A program made the translations under genes and the position numbers. Below, piece by piece: positions 62,019-64,000 of a DNA stretch of 64,000 nt; position 1 is the stretch's first letter; each line of letters opens with the position of its first letter. The notes under the pieces are model-generated. The model saw only the letters and a program-made list of their open reading frames with translations. It ran no database searches and was not told where the DNA came from. The stretch is from JAFIFT01 sp020051095 (GTDB lineage: Bacteria; Pseudomonadota; Gammaproteobacteria; Legionellales; Legionellaceae): the NCBI RefSeq assembly GCF_964199965.1, contig NZ_CAXMZT010000008.1, positions 1-64,000 on the forward strand. Direction: 5' to 3'.

Positions 62019-62303
62019 TTACTCGTCGCGTGTACCAACATATTTGTCGTCGAAATAGCGTCTTAATTTTGTACGTAAAGTACCTCGGCTAATACCCAAC
62101 ATAATCGCTGCACGGGACTGATTGTATTTGCAGTGTTCCATAACAGCTTTGAATAGTGGTGTTTCGACTTCTTCCAACACGAACTGATATAAATCAACAG
62201 GTTCCGTGCCTTTCAGTTCAGATAAATATTTTTGCACAGATTGGGTCACGCTATTTGCGATTGAGCCAGTAATATCACCTGTATCTTTATTTATTGTTGT
62301 CAT
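62019..62303 (-). CDS. fis: DNA-binding protein Fis
   Basis: The 94-residue product is Fis, a nucleoid-associated regulator of growth-phase and virulence genes. The C-terminal helix-turn-helix reads VMEHCKYNQSRAAIMLGISRGTLRTKLRRY, an almost canonical Fis motif; the N-terminus (NKDTGDITGSIANSV) is short and flexible. It stands alone, without dusB upstream, unlike enterics. Multiple Fis copies are known in Legionellales. Confidence 0.92.
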   Translation of the reverse strand: MTTINKDTGDITGSIANSVTQSVQKYLSELKGTEPVDLYQFVLEEVETPLFKAVMEHCKYNQSRAAIMLGISRGTLRTKLRRYFDDKYVGTRDE

Positions 62304-62641
62304 TCTTATTTAACTCCATCTTTACAAAAATGGGCATATTACCCAATTGATTAATTGGTGACAAGACCAAATTACAAAAAAATGAAATTTTCCAAAAAGT
62401 TATTGCTTTTTAAATTCATTTATGTAAGCCCTAGGATACAGCAGTACACTGGCCCAAGTTATTCAATCAAATCACACGAAACTAGGAGACACCTCTATCG
62501 TTATCATTTTTGTCACTGCGAATAGCGATAAAAACACCCCCAAAGTCAACCATATCATCAAGACACAAAAGCCGTGTTATTCCATGTTGGCACCTGCCAA
62601 CAATTTCATAACACGGCATGATTGACTTAAGACATTTTTTA
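62304..62641. other. 338-base gap upstream of fis with hairpins
   Basis: No gene is supported. The gap holds an AT-rich fis promoter zone with CCAATT/AATTGG at 62343-62358, and a nested hairpin near the end of the DUF945 gene. Confidence 0.4.
62571..62617. terminator. nested hairpin downstream of the DUF945 gene
   Basis: GCCGTGTTAT at 62571-62580 pairs perfectly with ATAACACGGC at 62608-62617. Inside, GTTGGCA (62586-62592) pairs with TGCCAAC (62595-62601). It could end the minus-strand DUF945 transcript, though no T run follows in that direction. Confidence 0.55.
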
Positions 62642-64000
62642 CTAAAATTGCATCATTGCTGGATTAAATGGTGCGCCATTCACCATTAGCTTACCATCTT
62701 TGAGCGTAAATGCAATCACATAATCATTGCCTTCCTTTGTTAAAAGGCCTTTATCAACTAAAGTTGCTAGCTTTTTCTCCACCATATCTTGGGCTTGTTG
62801 CTTAGCATCCATTGGTTGTATTCCATTTGCGTTATTTTGTTGGGCAATGGCTTGTTGCAGTTGATTGCTCATCATCGTCTTGGCTAATGATTCGGCCATT
62901 GCTTCTCTTACTAAATCAGCAGGAACCGATAAGCGACCATTCCCTTCAATTTGGCGAACCATATCAAACGGATTGTCGAAGGACCCTTTCGGTAAAGAAA
63001 TTAATAGGTTACCTTCAATTTTTCCATTTGGTAATTTAAAAGAGAAAGGATCGATTTGAATCTGAGCACCATGGCTGAGTAACTTAGGCACTTCAGGCAT
63101 CATCGCAACCAATAGTTGTTTTTTCTCTTCTTCGGTTGCGTTTTGCGCTTGTTGAGCTAACTCATTAATTCTTGCTAATGCTTTGGAATCTAGATTACTC
63201 AACATAAAATGCAACTCGCCAGGACCATACGTTTCATTGTTAGCAACGATCTTATCCAATGTAATACTAAGATCCGAGTTGATCACATCACCATCTTGTG
63301 TGCTGCCAGACTTCATATCAAATTTGCTTAATGCAAAAAGTGTTTTATCCCCTTGCTTAACCAACAACGATGGGAAATTGACCGATGCACTACCTAAAAA
63401 CAATCCATCACCATTCTCATAGAGATGGTAAATGGTTTTAACGGCTTCCATTTTTGCGGAAATGTCTTTCTGCGAAAAGGTAAAACCCGCTATATTGAAA
63501 TAGCCTTCAAATGATTTCATATCACTGGAAATCTGGATGGATGAATCCAAACCATCCCAATCCAATTTCCCACCACCCTTCTTGGCAATCAATGTAAAAT
63601 CAGGGACTGCCGCATTAAAACTTGTCTTACCAATTAGGTTGACGAATAAGCTTAAGTTCAACGTGGGTGCAGTGGATTGATCCGTGAACAATTCCTTCAT
63701 CTGCTTCAAATTTTTATCCGGCATTTGTACCATTGAATGGGCATAACCCATACCCACTTTCATTCCATCATCCGTGAACATAAAAGGACCATGGTAAACC
63801 TTTAATGGCATATTGAATTCAGTGGTCTCCATTTTACTCGTTTGTTTATTTGGAAATTGGAAGTGCCAAACGAGATTGGCGGACGAATCGAACCAGCCTC
63901 GGTCGTAATTTTTTACCTCGACATAGATACCATTGGTACGATTAACTAGTTCAATGCTTTCTTTAACTTTCTTTTCAGTGAACATGCCAGTGACGTAATA
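62642..64000 (-). CDS. YdgA/DUF945-family protein, 5' end cut by window
   Basis: This minus-strand gene runs off the right edge: the frame stays open through 64000 (YYVTG before the internal Met at 63985), so the true start is outside. The visible ~450 residues match the YdgA/DUF945 family of periplasmic-facing proteins, whose N-terminal anchor is followed by a segment like YVEVKNYDRGWFDSSANLVW; later come repeated strand-like segments, a Gln/Ala-rich linker (QLQQAIAQQNNANG) and a C-terminal DGKLMVNGAPFNP. Function is unknown. Confidence 0.85.
   Translation of the reverse strand, partial: YYVTGMFTEKKVKESIELVNRTNGIYVEVKNYDRGWFDSSANLVWHFQFPNKQTSKMETTEFNMPLKVYHGPFMFTDDGMKVGMGYAHSMVQMPDKNLKQMKELFTDQSTAPTLNLSLFVNLIGKTSFNAAVPDFTLIAKKGGGKLDWDGLDSSIQISSDMKSFEGYFNIAGFTFSQKDISAKMEAVKTIYHLYENGDGLFLGSASVNFPSLLVKQGDKTLFALSKFDMKSGSTQDGDVINSDLSITLDKIVANNETYGPGELHFMLSNLDSKALARINELAQQAQNATEEEKKQLLVAMMPEVPKLLSHGAQIQIDPFSFKLPNGKIEGNLLISLPKGSFDNPFDMVRQIEGNGRLSVPADLVREAMAESLAKTMMSNQLQQAIAQQNNANGIQPMDAKQQAQDMVEKKLATLVDKGLLTKEGNDYVIAFTLKDGKLMVNGAPFNPAMMQF

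Noticed and set aside
1..64000. Search for tRNA, rRNA, insertion sequences, integrases and prophage genes
   Set aside because: No transposase, integrase or structural phage protein was seen among the frames, and no gap showed a tRNA-like cloverleaf on reading by eye; a tRNAscan run would settle the last point.

Overview
The window reads as ordinary chromosomal DNA of a low-GC gammaproteobacterium, most likely of the order Legionellales (Legionella/Coxiella relatives). The lptD-surA-pdxA-folA run facing amgK-murU, ppk, the epmB/efp pair, fis, feoABC and several GGDEF/EAL proteins support a gammaproteobacterium. The more specific pointers to Legionellales are a LetA/GacA-type box in front of a GGA-rich RNA, and several large membrane proteins without clear family that resemble effectors. 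No tRNA, rRNA, CRISPR array, transposase, integrase or prophage gene was seen. The assignment is an inference from gene content, not from a marker gene tree.

Layout. 0-9.3 kb: outer-membrane assembly and cofactor genes on the minus strand (folA, pdxA, surA, lptD), the divergent cell-wall recycling pair amgK-murU, then two unrecognised low-complexity genes. 9.4-16.7 kb: fadE; a small gene coupled to ppk; epmB divergent from efp; a small lipoprotein. 17-25 kb: a low-complexity acidic protein, an SDR, dapB, a Pmp3-like protein, proQ, an EAL-HDOD protein with an RDD protein, an unknown, and panC-panB. 25-32 kb: hydrolase-zapE-trkH cluster, a SulP-carbonic anhydrase fusion and an unknown membrane protein. 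32-37.6 kb: a tightly coupled cluster (Ala/Gly/Glu-rich protein, YcaO, TfuA, acyltransferase) facing a PLP enzyme. 37.6-38.6 kb: a strong candidate for a CsrA-sequestering sRNA of the RsmY/RsmZ type, followed by a stand-alone receiver. 38.9-44 kb: a KAS II-like synthase, lpxD, polA. 44-50.6 kb: an EAL protein, a membrane protein under a candidate Fur box, and feoABC under a second Fur box. 50.7-64 kb: a J-domain membrane protein, a GGDEF-EAL protein, priC-like, an amino-acid permease, FadL-like porin, two tandem exonuclease III paralogs, wrbA, yihY, fis and an edge-truncated DUF945 gene.

Three regulatory threads recur. Iron: two Fur-like boxes bracket the 45.9-50.6 kb region. Cyclic di-GMP: one protein keeps every EAL catalytic residue but has lost GGDEF, another keeps GGDEF but has lost two EAL residues, and a third is an EAL-HDOD regulator. 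Post-transcription: the candidate Rsm-type sRNA and a ProQ/FinO chaperone. The most promising undescribed system is the YcaO-TfuA cluster, because it lacks a normal short precursor gene and its first gene is translationally coupled to YcaO.

Repeats are small and intergenic: two copies of a ~95-140 bp palindromic MITE-like element, a 204 bp inverted-repeat element with hexamer repeats, and a family of short palindromes with ATACCC/GGGTAT ends.
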